Shown here: positions 23,937 through 36,830 of the stretch, one piece after another
Layout of the letters: every line of letters begins with the position of its first letter
Position numbering within the stretch: the stretch's first letter is position 1
Origin: Dactylellina haptotyla
Lineage: Eukaryota; Ascomycota; Orbiliomycetes; Orbiliales; Orbiliaceae
Assembly: GCA_031310005.1 (NCBI GenBank)
Contig: CM062383.1
Coordinates: forward strand, 1,612,001 to 1,676,000
Reading direction: 5' to 3'
DNA: 64,000 nt
Translations under genes and position numbers: made by a program
Notes under the pieces: model-generated
Database searches by the model: none
What the model saw: the letters and a program-made list of their open reading frames with translations, nothing else
Told to the model about the DNA's origin: nothing

Positions 23937-26700
23937 AAATAATATTAACAACCTATACAATAAACAATAAATTATTATATATATAAATAAATAAATAAAT
24001 TATTATTATATTTTTATATAAATTATTTTATAAATAAATTATTAATTATAATAAGATATACCTATTTAAATATTTAATCTATATTACAATTTTAAAAAAA
24101 ATAATAAAAAAAGTTATTTAATATATATAAAATATAAAATAAAAAAATTTAAATTATATAGCTATAATAAAATAATATTAAATTATATAACTATAATAAA
24201 ATAATATTAAATTTAAAATTTATTTAAATAAATTATTTTTATCATTAAAAATATTATTTTTATTAATAATTTTATTTTTATAAAATTTTTAATAATTATC
24301 TTATTAATAAAAATATTAAAAAAATTATATTAATATAGCATTTTAATTTTATACTACTAAATTTAAAAATATTGAAATAATATAAAACCTATATATAAGA
24401 CAGCTATATAATAAAAACCGGAATTATATTAATTTTTATTATTAATAAATAATATATATAATATATTAAATTAACTAAATTTTTTATAATTATAAAAAAT
24501 TTATTTAAATTACCAAAATTATAAAGAAAATAAATAAATTACTATTAAATTTATAAATGAATAAAATATTCTATAATATAATAAAAATTTATAATTATTA
24601 ATTTTATATATAAATTTTATATTATAATTACCTATTAGGCAATAAATATTCTACTATTTAAAAAATTATTTGCTACATTAATAATTATAAAAATATTATT
24701 ATTAATTTTAATTTATTATAATTTTATTAAAAATATTTTTAAATAAACAAATTTAATAAATTATTACCATAAAAAATTTAAAAATACTATTTTTAAATAA
24801 TACTTAGATTAAATTTAAAATAATATTAAAAGTTATTAAATTTATAAAATTAAAATAAATATTTATATAAAAATATATAAATTTTAAAATTTTATATAAA
24901 ATAAAATTAATTATTAAAATTATAAATAAAAATATAATATTTATTATATTAAAACATATATACCAATTATAAATTTATATATAATATTATTGTTATCAGA
25001 AAGGTAAATAATTATATTATTTAAAAATTATAAAATATAAAAAAATAAAAATATTATTATTATTTAAATTTTTATATAATTTAAAATAAGTATTTTATTT
25101 TTAAAATAAAAAATTAAATTTTATATTATTAAATATAGATTTTTATTTTTATAAAAAAGTACTACCAACATTTATTTTTATATTTTAAAAATATAATAAT
25201 TATTATATATGTTAATGATTTTAAAATAATATTATTAAATTTTTTATAATTTAAAAAAAAATAATTTTTATAAAAAGTATTTAATTATTAATTTAAAAAT
25301 AAAGTAATTCTTAGGATTATAAATATAATATAATTAAATTATTAAATTTTTATAAATTAATTAAAAATAATATTATAAAATTTTTTAAATATTTTAATAT
25401 ATTAAATTAAAAAATTAAGTATATTTTTATAAATTTAAAAATATAATTTTTAAAATAATAATTAATTTAAATTAAATATAAAAATATATATATATATTAT
25501 AATATATTAAAATTTTTAATATATATAATATAAAATAACAAACCAAATTTTACTTATATAATTATAAAATTAGATTAATATATTAATATATTTATAAAAA
25601 ATATTAAAAATAATAATATAAATATACTAATATTTAAAAATATATATAAATAAATTTTATATTATAATAATATTATAAAAACAATTTTTATTAAATTCTA
25701 AAATATATAATAATATTAATTAAATATAAATTTATAAATTAAAAATATTATATAAAATTAATTTTTAATTATATATTTTTATTAAAAAGTAATATAATAG
25801 TTTGAAATAGTAAATTATAAAAATAATTATAAAATTTTTATTAAAGTAAATTATTATTTTTAATTATATTAAAAATAAAAGATTTAATTAAAAATTTTAT
25901 TAATAATATTTATAAAGATATTTATAAAGATAGGATTAAAAATATTCTTTTTTATTATTTATAATTATATATATAAATAATATTACTATTATTATTATAA
26001 ATATTATTAATAAAATCTAATAATATTTTAAATATTATAATATTAAATATTTTTAAATATATAAATAAATATTATAATATATTTTTATATTAAAATATTA
26101 TAGTTTTAAGTATTTAGTAGCTAATATAATAATAAAAGTATTATTAAAATTTTTTTATAAATTTTATATTTTTAAGATAGGACTACTTCCTTAAAAGTAT
26201 AAAAAAAAAAATTTATTTATAATAATAAATATAAATAATATATAAATAAATATATTAATATATACTAATGTAAAAAAATATTTATAAATCAAAATTATGG
26301 TAGCTAGGCAAATGCACCACCAATATTAATTTATTTTATTATATAATTTTATATACTAATATATTTAGTTAGTAAATATATATAAAAAAATATATAGTAA
26401 TTTATATAATTTATATATTTATTTTTATATATAATAAGGTTAACTTTGCTATAATATCTGTTAAACTAAGTAAAGGCGCAGGTGTATTTATAAATTTCTA
26501 TATTTTAAATATTGTAGTTATAATTTATATAAATAATATACTATTTGTTTTTATTAGTGTTATAGTTAATTATATTTAAAATACTTTAATGTTAAAATTA
26601 GTGGGTAAGTAGAAAAGTTAAAGAATAATAATATTAGTACTATTATTTAATTTTTATAATATATTAATAATAATATAATTATTTAAAAGGGGGGGAAATT
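23937..26700 (+). mobile_element. Copia-like fossil, copy A, RT/RNase H segment
   Basis: This continues the sequence interrupted at 7026. About 23965-24985 matches 27900-28870 in inverted orientation. The segment at 25130-26000, not shared with the inverted copy, translates on the + strand as the end of a Ty1/Copia reverse transcriptase and its RNase H. A YIYVNDF catalytic-box-like strand at about 25213 is followed by LRI-type strands, a TYIIIKLDQY-like step at about 25550 and a YIFLL block at about 25770. A G-run polypurine tract (AAAAGGGGGGGAAAT) sits at 26685-26699. Fossil with very many breaks; oldest layer of the nest. Confidence 0.5.
24450..26000 (+). pseudogene. pol: Copia-type RT and RNase H remnant
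   Basis: The domain order RT then RNase H, with the characteristic spacing from the catalytic box to the RNase H start, points to Ty1/Copia and not Gypsy, because integrase does not follow. Recognition is by eye only, on several short blocks; no single long frame exists. Confidence 0.45.
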
Positions 26701-27890
26701 TATTTAATATTATATTATAAATTATATTAATCAGAATATTAGTATTATAAATATATATTTATAAAGTAATTATTTAATAATATTATAGATTTTTAAATAT
26801 AATAATAAATTATAGAAAATTATAAATTATATAATTAATATTAAAACTTTTATTACTTAAAAATTTAATATTATAATCTTATAAAATATATATTAATATA
26901 TAAATTAATAAATAAATATTAAATAACTAATTTATTTTAAGTATAGTTTATATTTATAAATATATAAAAATACACTTATCTAAGTAGATTATAAGCATTA
27001 TTATATATATACAATTATTATTATAATAATATTATTAATTAATAATATAAATATATTAATTAGAATTATTAATTATAATATTAAAATAAGTATTTCTATA
27101 AATATAGTTATAAAAATGAAAATAATATTAAATTAAAATAAAAAATAAAATATATATATAAAAAAATTAAATTATTTAATAAAATTAATAAATAATAAAG
27201 AATTATATTTAAAATTTACTATTTTAAAAAGAATTAATTATTAAATATATATTTCATTTTTATTATAAAATTTTAAAATTATTATATTAATTTTAGATTT
27301 ATATAACTTTTAAATTAAAAATATAAATTATTATTTTTAATTATAATTTATTATATTAAAATAACAAAAATATTATTAATTTTGTTGTATATTAGTTATT
27401 TAAATTATATATATATATATATTATTAATTTTGCCATTTAAATTATATAAAGTGTAATTAGAAATTATTATTTATAAATTTAATAATATAGGAATTTTTA
27501 TATTATATTTAATATTTTTTTATTTATTTATAATTAAGTAAATTATAATAAAGTATATAATTTTAATTTTTTATTCTAAATAAAAAAATAATTATTATAA
27601 TAAATTAATTATTAATATTATTTTTAACCACTTTAAAATTAATATTATAAAATTATTATTTTATATATTTTTAAAATTATATAAATATTATATCAACATT
27701 ATTATAAATTAAAGTGTAAGGATTATATATTAAACTATATAGGTTATGTTTGCTTATATTATTTTATATATATATTTATAAAATAGATTTGATGTGTTAT
27801 AATTCTAAATCATTAAACATTAATCTTATAGGCTCATATTTATATATGATCAGTGATATTGCTATAGCTGAAGCTTCTACAAATTTTAAA
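26701..27890. other. AT-rich stretch, possible Copia 3' LTR
   Basis: This follows the polypurine-like tract, where a 3' LTR would be expected. The right end (about 27710-27880) is much less AT-shifted (CTGAAGCTTCTACA at its end) and abuts the start of the inverted Copia copy at about 27895. By analogy with the other elements here, a clean outer end at 27880 would fit the right edge of an LTR. No matching left LTR was found, so this is only a suggestion. Confidence 0.3.
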
Positions 27891-27894
27891 TGAT

Positions 27895-30070
27895 AGTTAT
27901 TAATAATAATATTTATATTATATATAAATTTATAATTAGTATATATATTTTAATATAATAAATATTATATTTTTATTTATAATTTTTAATAACTAATTTT
28001 ATTTTATATAAAATTTTAAAATTTATATATTTTCATATAAATATTTATTTTAATTTTATAAATTTAATAATTTTTAATATTGTTCTAAGTTTAATCTAAA
28101 TATTATTTAAAAATAATATTTTCAATTTTTTTTTATAACAATAATTTATTAAATATATTTATTTAAAAATATAATTTTCTAATAATTATAATAAATTAAA
28201 ATTAATGGTAATATCTTTTATAATTATTAATATAATAAATAATTTTTTTTAAATAATAAAATATTTATTATTTAGTAGGTATAATTATAAGTAATATAAA
28301 ATTTATGTATAAAATTAATAATTATAAATTTTTATATATTATAAAATATTTTATTTATTTATAAATTTAATACCAATTTACTTATTTTGTTTTTTACAAT
28401 TTATTTAAATAATTTAAATAAATTTTTTATAATTATAAGAAAATTTAATTATTTTAATATTTTATACATTATTTACTAATAATAAGGAATTAATATAATT
28501 TTTATTTTTATTATATAGTTGTTTTATATATAAATTTTATATTATTTTAATATTTTTAGATTTAATAATATAAAAATTAAAAAATATTATATTTGTATAA
28601 AAAATTTTTTAATATTTTTATTAATAAAAATAGTATTTTTAATAATAAAATTTTAAAATTTAGTATTATTTTATTATAATTATATAATTTAAAAAGATTT
28701 TTATATTTTGTATATATTAAGTAGTTTTTTATTATTTTTAAAATTATAATATAAATTAGATATTTAAATAAATGTATTTTTTATTATAATTAATAAATTA
28801 TTTATAAATAATTTATATGAATGTAATAGTAATTTACTTATTTATTATATATATAATAATTTATTATTTAATATAATAATTTATTATTTATTATATAATA
28901 ATTTATTATATTATATAATAATTTATTATTTATTATATAATAATTTATTATTATTATATAAATTATTGATATTGTTTTTAATTAAAAAATTTTAATAATT
29001 TTATTTTAATTAATATGGTTATAATCTATAAAATATTTATATTATTTTTAATAATATTATTTTGTTTATATATATATAAAATAAAATTTTTATTTTAATT
29101 TTATTTTTTTAAAAATTTTTATATTATTTATTTATATTTTATAATTTTATTATTAGAATTTAATTTATTTTTATTATTATAATAAATTATATATATACAA
29201 TATTTTAAATACTTATTAAAAAATTATATTTATTTTATATAAGTAATTTTATTTATAATTATAAATATATATTTAATTTTATATACTTATAAAAATTAAT
29301 ATATTTATATAATAAAATAATTTTAAATAAATTTATTATATTTATATGTATATATTTAGTGTAACTTTTAATAAAAATTAATCTATAATTATAATATATT
29401 GTATTTTTATTTAATATATATAACTTATATAAAAAATTATACTTTTCTAAATTATAAAATTCTAATTATTTTATAATTTTTTTATTATTTTTAGTTTATA
29501 TGGTCTAGCTTTTATATTAATAATATAATAAATTAATAATTTAATAAACAATTTATTTATAATTATATATTATTTTGTGGTTATTATTATAAACTTATTT
29601 ATAAATATATTTTAAATTTTTATTAATTTTTTTAACAATATTATAGTTATTAAATATATAAAAACTTATAATAAAATTCAATATAGGTTTTAAGATTAAA
29701 AAAAATTATTTTAATTTAAAATTATTAAAAAAAATTTTAGTTAATCTTTAATAAAATAGAAATTTAATATTATACTAAAATATATAAAAGAATATTATAT
29801 ATAATTAAATAGTAAATAAAAATTTTAATTTTAATTTAATTATATTTATAACTATTATAATTGAATTATTTTTAATTTAATTTTTTATTTTATTAAATAA
29901 AAATTATTAATAAAATAAATAATATTATATTTTAAAGATTTAATTACTTATTTTAAAATCTATATATTATTACTATAAATATTAAGAGAATTTATTTTTT
30001 AATAATATAATTTTATATATATAAATTATATTATAATATAAAAAATTATAATATAAGTAATAATAATAAT
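27895..30070 (-). mobile_element. Copia-like fossil, copy B (inverted, truncated)
   Basis: This is the reverse complement of copy A. 27900-28870 pairs with 23965-24985, and about 28990-30070 pairs with about 5840-7026. Without the nested Gypsy elements, the two copies form an inverted repeat with arms of about 2.2 kb and a spacer of about 2.9 kb. The match stops at 27895-27908, just before the RT catalytic box, so the element's 3' part is missing here. It is more mutated than copy A, with many breaks. Confidence 0.6.
28836..28970. repeat. AT-only tandem repeat within Copia copy B
   Basis: Imperfect tandem units of about 20-27 bp of the form ATAATAATTTATTATTTATT are repeated about five times. 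The array lies at the point of the inverted arm where copy A carries a shorter AAATAAATAAAT run. Confidence 0.7.
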
Positions 30071-31534
30071 TTTTATTTCTTATAAGGATTAAGATAAGGA
30101 TAAGTTTTTAATATTTATTATTTATATAATTTATATTATTATAATTATTATATAAAAAATATTTTAATATTTTCTTATTTATAAAATAGAATAAATTATT
30201 AATATTAATATTTAATATAATTTATTAAAATATATTTTTATTATTATTTATATATTTTATATATTTTATATATTATTATTATTTTATATATTTTATATAT
30301 CATTATTATTTTATTAAAATTTATTATATATTTTTATTTATATTTATTTTTACTTTTAAATATAATAATTATTATTATAATTATAATCAAAAATTTATAT
30401 ATTTTTAAAATTGATATTTTTTTATTTAATTATAATTTTATAAAAGTTAATTATATTTTTTATAAAAGATTTTTAATATAAAATTTTAAAAATTTTAATA
30501 TTTTTATTTAATATTTTTGGGTAATATAATTATAAAAACTATATAAATATTATAATTAATTTATTTTTAAAAATATAAAAAGAATTTATAATAATATTAA
30601 AAAATATAGTTTTATTAAAGGAATCTTTAATAATAATATGTTATTTTTTATATATTTACAAACTTTTTAAATAATTTCTATATAATTATATAAAAATTAT
30701 ATTTTTAAATTAATAATTAAAAAATAATTAAATTTTTAATACTATAATATATTTATTATAATTTTTCTTTATATTTTAAATAAAAAAATAAAAATACTTC
30801 TTAATAATATATTTTAATAAATTTAATAAATTTCTTTAAAAATTATTATTTTATATTCTTAAATTTTTTTAAAAATTAAATTTATTTATTTAATAATATT
30901 TATAATAATAAATATTTAATATATTTAATAATTTAATAATACTTAATAAATTATTTATTAATTTATATAAAAGAATATAAATATAATTTTAAATTAATAA
31001 TATTAATTTATTTTATAAATTTTAAATTTTTTAAAACTTAGTTTAGATCTATTAAAATACTTTTAATTTTAAAATTAAATTAATTTAAATTATTTTAAAA
31101 TTTTTATTTAAAAGAGATTTTTCTTAATAATAATTAAATAATATAATTAAGGGATTTATTAAAAATATTTATTTTAATAAATAATTTGGAAAAAAGAATT
31201 TTTTGGAATATTATATATATTTTATTTTTTTAAAAAATTTAAAATTGTATTATTTTTTATAAATTTAAAATTTTTTTTTTGTATTATAATTTTTTCTATA
31301 TTTTTTGTAATATTTTAGGATAATATTAAGATTATTAATTTTATATTAGATTTTTAATATTATAAAATAAAAATAATTTTATTTATATATTTGATAATAT
31401 TTTAATATTAAAATTTTTTATTAATATTTCTAATATATTTTATTTTTTTAATATTATAATAATAGGTAATTGGGGTATATATCAGTATATTATTAATAAT
31501 ATTTTTTTATTTAAAATCTAAAAATATATTATTT
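30071..31534. other. AT-rich stretch left of element 1B
   Basis: No gene. Tandem TATATTTTATATATTATT units lie at about 30245-30310. Possible continuation of the Copia-like copy B, but similarity to the left arm is no longer convincing. A small less mutated patch, GTAATTGGGGTATATATCAG, lies near 31465. Confidence 0.4.
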
Positions 31535-31539
31535 ATATT

Positions 31540-32072
31540 TGTTACACTCCGTACGCTACCCAATATAACGATACAAATATGCAATACTAAGATATGTAAA
31601 ACTCTCTCTCTACTTAGGATATCTGGGTTTCTTAGTAAGAAGTATGTATGAAGTTATGAGGTATTAAAGATAACTTGTTTAAAGTGTGTAACAATAATAA
31701 AATAAAGATAATTAGATATTAAATTGTATTTGAGTTGATTGATGAAGTTAAAATTTATTTTATTAGTTTTAACAATAATATTATATATATGTTGATATGC
31801 GTAGAGGTAGGCGCTTGTATATTCACATACTTGTATATAATTTTGTGACTATATAAACATTAATGTTTGCTTATTTGCATCCTTATATATAATCATACAA
31901 GTGATATGTTATACCACAATTAAAAATATAAAACAGGTAGGTGCCATTTATAATTAAATATATTATAAATAATATATATTTATAAATATAAAATATAGTA
32001 GTAAAACTTAAAACAATATAATATAAAATAAGATATAGGTATTTATATTGTTAAAATTTGTGGTTTATGATA
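31540..32072 (-). repeat. 3' LTR of 1B
   Basis: 533 bp. The outer end is clean (TGTTACACTCCGTACGCTAC) and the inner end AT-shifted. The block at about 31755-31965 is unrelated to the corresponding part of the 1A LTR and is also relatively clean. Confidence 0.88.
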
Positions 32073-32399
32073 TTATTTTTTTTTTTTAAAATAAACTTCT
32101 ATATAAATAATTTTTTTATAAAATCTAAAATTCTATATAAATAATAATAACTAGGTATAAAATAATAATATATTGTTATTATTTTTATATAGAAATTCAA
32201 TCTTATATATTATTAATTTCTATATTAAAATTAAGTTTATATAAAATAATAATCTATATTATAATATAAAATTTATTTTAAAATAAATATTTATATAATT
32301 ATATATACATAAAAATATAACAATTAAATTAAAATAATAAAATAAAATTTAAATTATAAAACATTTTTATAAATACAAATAATTAATATATTTTTAAAA

Positions 32400-35300
32400 A
32401 TAATTATATTAATAGACAGATGTTAAAAAAAATTAAAACAATTTTTTTATTAACATCAAAATCTTTAGGCTGATTGAATTAAATTATTTAATATTTTTGT
32501 TTTTTTTTTTTATAAATATTGTGTTTAAAATAATCATTTTTACATTATTATGTTAAAGAATATCAATTATTCTATTTGTACCTGAAGTAGATATAAAGAT
32601 TATCTAACAAATTCCCATAAATGGTTCCTTAATTCTATTAAATGGATTTAACTGATTCCTTATAATAAAACGATTAGATTGTCAAATGAAAAATTGTGAG
32701 AAAGAATTAAAAAAGTTAGAAAGGAAACAAAAAAAGCTTCAAACAAAAATTATTTAAAAAAAAAAAAAATTGTGTTAATTTAAATCCAAATATATAAAAG
32801 TTATTATTTATAAAAAAAATATATTAAAACAATTAACAAAACAAGAAGAAACTAAAGAAGTAATTAAATAAATCAAAACTTAAAATAATTCCAATATAGT
32901 TTTTATTGAAGAAAAAATGGTGAGAATTTATTAAGAAGTTATAGATAATTTTATTAATTATTAATTTTAAAATTAAACTTTCTTTAATCATCCACATTTT
33001 TTTTTATAAATTATATTATAGTTTTTTACTAAAGATAAATTTAAATAGTAATAAAAAATAAATTATATTTAGAAATTTATTCATCATTTTATGGTTTATA
33101 TAATGGTGACCATCTAATTAAATATTTATTGTTTTCATTAAATCTATCAAAAATTCTTTTAAATTTGTATTTTATATAATTTTTATATTTTAATTCTTCA
33201 TTTTCCGAATCTTCTTTTAAGTTTGAAAAAGCTAGTTTTAAAAATAAAATATAAAAAAATCAATGGATTTGGGTAAGTTTTAAGATTTTAAATTTAAAAA
33301 TATTATTATTAAATTTTTTAATAATAATAAAAAATTTATGTTTTTAATAATCCAATTTTTTACTTTATCATTTTTTTTGTTTAATATATTTGGTAAGTAA
33401 ATATATTTTATTTTTTTTCTTTAAAAAAAATACTTTTATATATTGCTAATTATAGTAATATAATATACGTTCTATTATAAACTAAACATCTTTTTATAAA
33501 TTATTATAAAAATTTTTCATATTTTTTATATATTTTTTTGTTTTTGGGATAATTTCCTTAAATATCATAAAAAATAAGATCATAATAAAATTCCATTTTT
33601 TAAATACTTTATAAAATATATACTTAATAAATAAATATTTAAACATATTATAAATAAATTTAAAATATAATAATAATTTAATTTAATTATTTTATATTAT
33701 ATTAAAAACTTCTAATTATATTAAATAATTTGTTCTATAACTCCATTTATTTAGGTATATTTTTATTAATAATATTAATTTTAATACTAATCTAATTTTT
33801 AATTAAATTTTAAAATTTATTAATAAATAATATATTTTTATTATAAATATATTTAAATTATAATCTATATTAATTAAAAATTCATTTATTATAAATTTAT
33901 TTAAATTTTATTATAAATTATTTAAAATTTTATAATTTTAAAATTATTACTTTATTAAATTTGTAAATAATAATTAAAACTTTATTATAAATAATATTTA
34001 TAGGAAGTTTTTTAAAAATATTTTATATAAAATTATATAAAATAATTTAGAATAATTTTAAAAATATATTATAAAGTTATAATTTTCCATAAAATAAATA
34101 TTAATTAAATTTGTTTTAATAGCACATATCATAAATTTTAATATATTATTTAATATATTATTATATTTAAAATTAAAAATAAAATTTAATTAAAATTCCT
34201 AAATATATTTAATTTTAAATATTTATAAACTAATATATTATAATATTATTTAATAAATTATTAGTTTTTTAATAAATATATAAAAAAATTTTAAAAAAAT
34301 AAATCTTTTTTATTATAAAATAATCTAAAATATTAAAATCTTTTAATAATATTCTTTTACAATAAAATATTTATTATAATTTTATTTAAAATTTTTATAA
34401 ACTAATTTTTTAAATTATAAAAAATAAAATTAAAACTTTATTAACTAAAATAATTATATATTATTTTTTTAAAATAGTTTCTTTATTAAATTAAATTCTA
34501 ATCATTAAATTAAATTGTTAATTAATAGTATTAATTTTAAAATTCTTTTTTTTTTTATAATATATAATTTTTATATTATATTAATTAATAAATTTCTATT
34601 AGTGGACTTATCGTCTACTAAAATTTTTAAAATAAAAATAAATAAGATTTTTATAATCTAAATATATTATAAAAATTCTTTTATTTAAAAATATACTTTT
34701 ATATTTTATAAACTTAAACAATAACCATTAATTTTTATTATAAATAAAATATTATAATTCAATAGTATCAAATTTATAAAATAGATAAATAATAAAATAT
34801 TATTTTAATTTAATTATAATTAATATAAATAAATTTTAAGCACAACATCAAAATATCTATTTTGATTTTAATAAATAAATCAAAATTATATAATTTAAAA
34901 ATAAAGATTAAAAGAATGATTTTTAAATATATTAAAAATATGTATCTAATTAGGGTCATTTTAAAATATATTTTAATTTTTGTTAATTTAAAATAATAAA
35001 TATATAATTATATTATTTAATAAATTGTTAATAATAATTATATAGTTTTAAAAAGATTTAAATATTTTTAATATTTTAAAATTAAAATTATTTTTAAATA
35101 ACATTAATTTTCTTAAAATCTATTTTAATTCCTTTAATTATAATTATAATTTTAAAAATTTATATTCTATAATTTTAAATTCTATTTTTTTAATTTAACT
35201 TTAAAATTATATTTATTTAAAACTTCAAAACAATAATAATATATTATTGATATTTTTAAAATTTTTACTATAAATTAATATATCATTAAAATAGATAATA

Positions 35301-36830
35301 CATATTTTATTAATATAATTTTTCAATATATAATTCATAAAAATTTAAAATAATATAAAACATTAATTAATTTTATAAATATAATTAAATATTTAAATAA
35401 ATTATAATAATATTTAAATACTATTTTCCAAACATCTTTTAAAGTAATTTATAAATTATAATAAGTAATTATAATATTAAATTTAATAAAACAAATAACT
35501 CCAATCAATTAATTTAAAAATTTATCAATTCAAAATAAACTATTTTGATTTTTAATTATAATAGCGTTAAAATTTTAATAATCAATACAAATTCATAATT
35601 TTCCATTTTTTTAAAAAACAAAGAAAATTAAATGTTTGTAAAAAATTTTAAAAATAAATATATTCTTTTTATAAATTTTCTTTAATATATTCTTTAAGTA
35701 TTTTAAATTTTTTTTATATAAATATAAACAAATAAAAATTTAAGTGTAATATTTTCTTATAATAATATTTTATAAATAAATTTATTAAATAATAATAATA
35801 TATTTATTTTTAATTTTTAAAAATTTAAATTTATTTAAATATTTATTTTAGAATTTTTTTAAAAATATATTTTTAAAAATTATTTTAATAATTTTAACAA
35901 TATTTTTAATTTTAAGCCATATTTATTTAAAAATATTAAATTTATTATAAAACAATAATAAATTTTTTATTAAAAAATATTTTATAAATTATAAATGGAT
36001 TTTTTAATTATTTATAAACTATTCATTAAATTTAATATAAATTTTATTAATAATTATAATAAATAAATTTAATTATTTTATTTTAAAAATTTATAATTAA
36101 ATTATAATCTTCTAATTAATTGTATCCTAAAATAAAATTATTATTAATAAAATTAAAAATATTAATAATTTATTTTTCAAAATATTTATTAATAATAAAG
36201 ATAATATTAATTTTATATTTAACTATTTTTAAAAGGCTTCTCTAAAAACAATATATATAATATTTTTTAAATTATATAAAAGATTATATTTTTAATATAT
36301 TTTTTAAAATATATAATTTTTACTTTACTATCCACAAAACTTATAAAATTTCCATTAATAATATAAATTATTTAAAAATATTATTTTTAATTTAATTAAA
36401 AGTTTTATTAAATCCTTTTTAATAAAATTAGAGTTGAATAATTCAACATATATTATTATTTAAAATTTTTAATTTAAAATATTATATTATTTAATATTAT
36501 TAAATTCTATATAATATAAAGTATTTTTGTTTTTTTCCATTTTTAAAACTAAATAATATACTTATTATAATTAAAATATTTTATTAGCAATTTTAAATAT
36601 AAAGTTTTAAATTTTTCTATAATAAAATTATTATTTACAATTTAAATAATTTTTATAAATATATAATTTTAGAAATTTTTCTAATATATTATAAAAATAA
36701 TATTAATTTATTCTTATATATAATTAATACAAATATAAAAATTTTATTATAAAAATAATAATTAAAGGGTTTTAATTTACAAAATTAGTATTTTCTTCTT
36801 CCTTTTTTAATTTTTATAATATTAATATTT
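32400..36830 (-). pseudogene. pol: pol remnant of 1B
   Basis: Positions of protease, RT, RNase H, integrase, GPY/F and chromodomain were inferred by matching the complement to 1C and 1D (RT catalytic-box region at about 35265-35320). A weakly mutated stretch at 32460-32930 corresponds to the 3' non-coding region. No functional frame. Confidence 0.55.

Noticed and set aside
28836-28970. CRISPR-like array
   Set aside because: The repeats are imperfect A/T microsatellite-like units without spacers of unique sequence.
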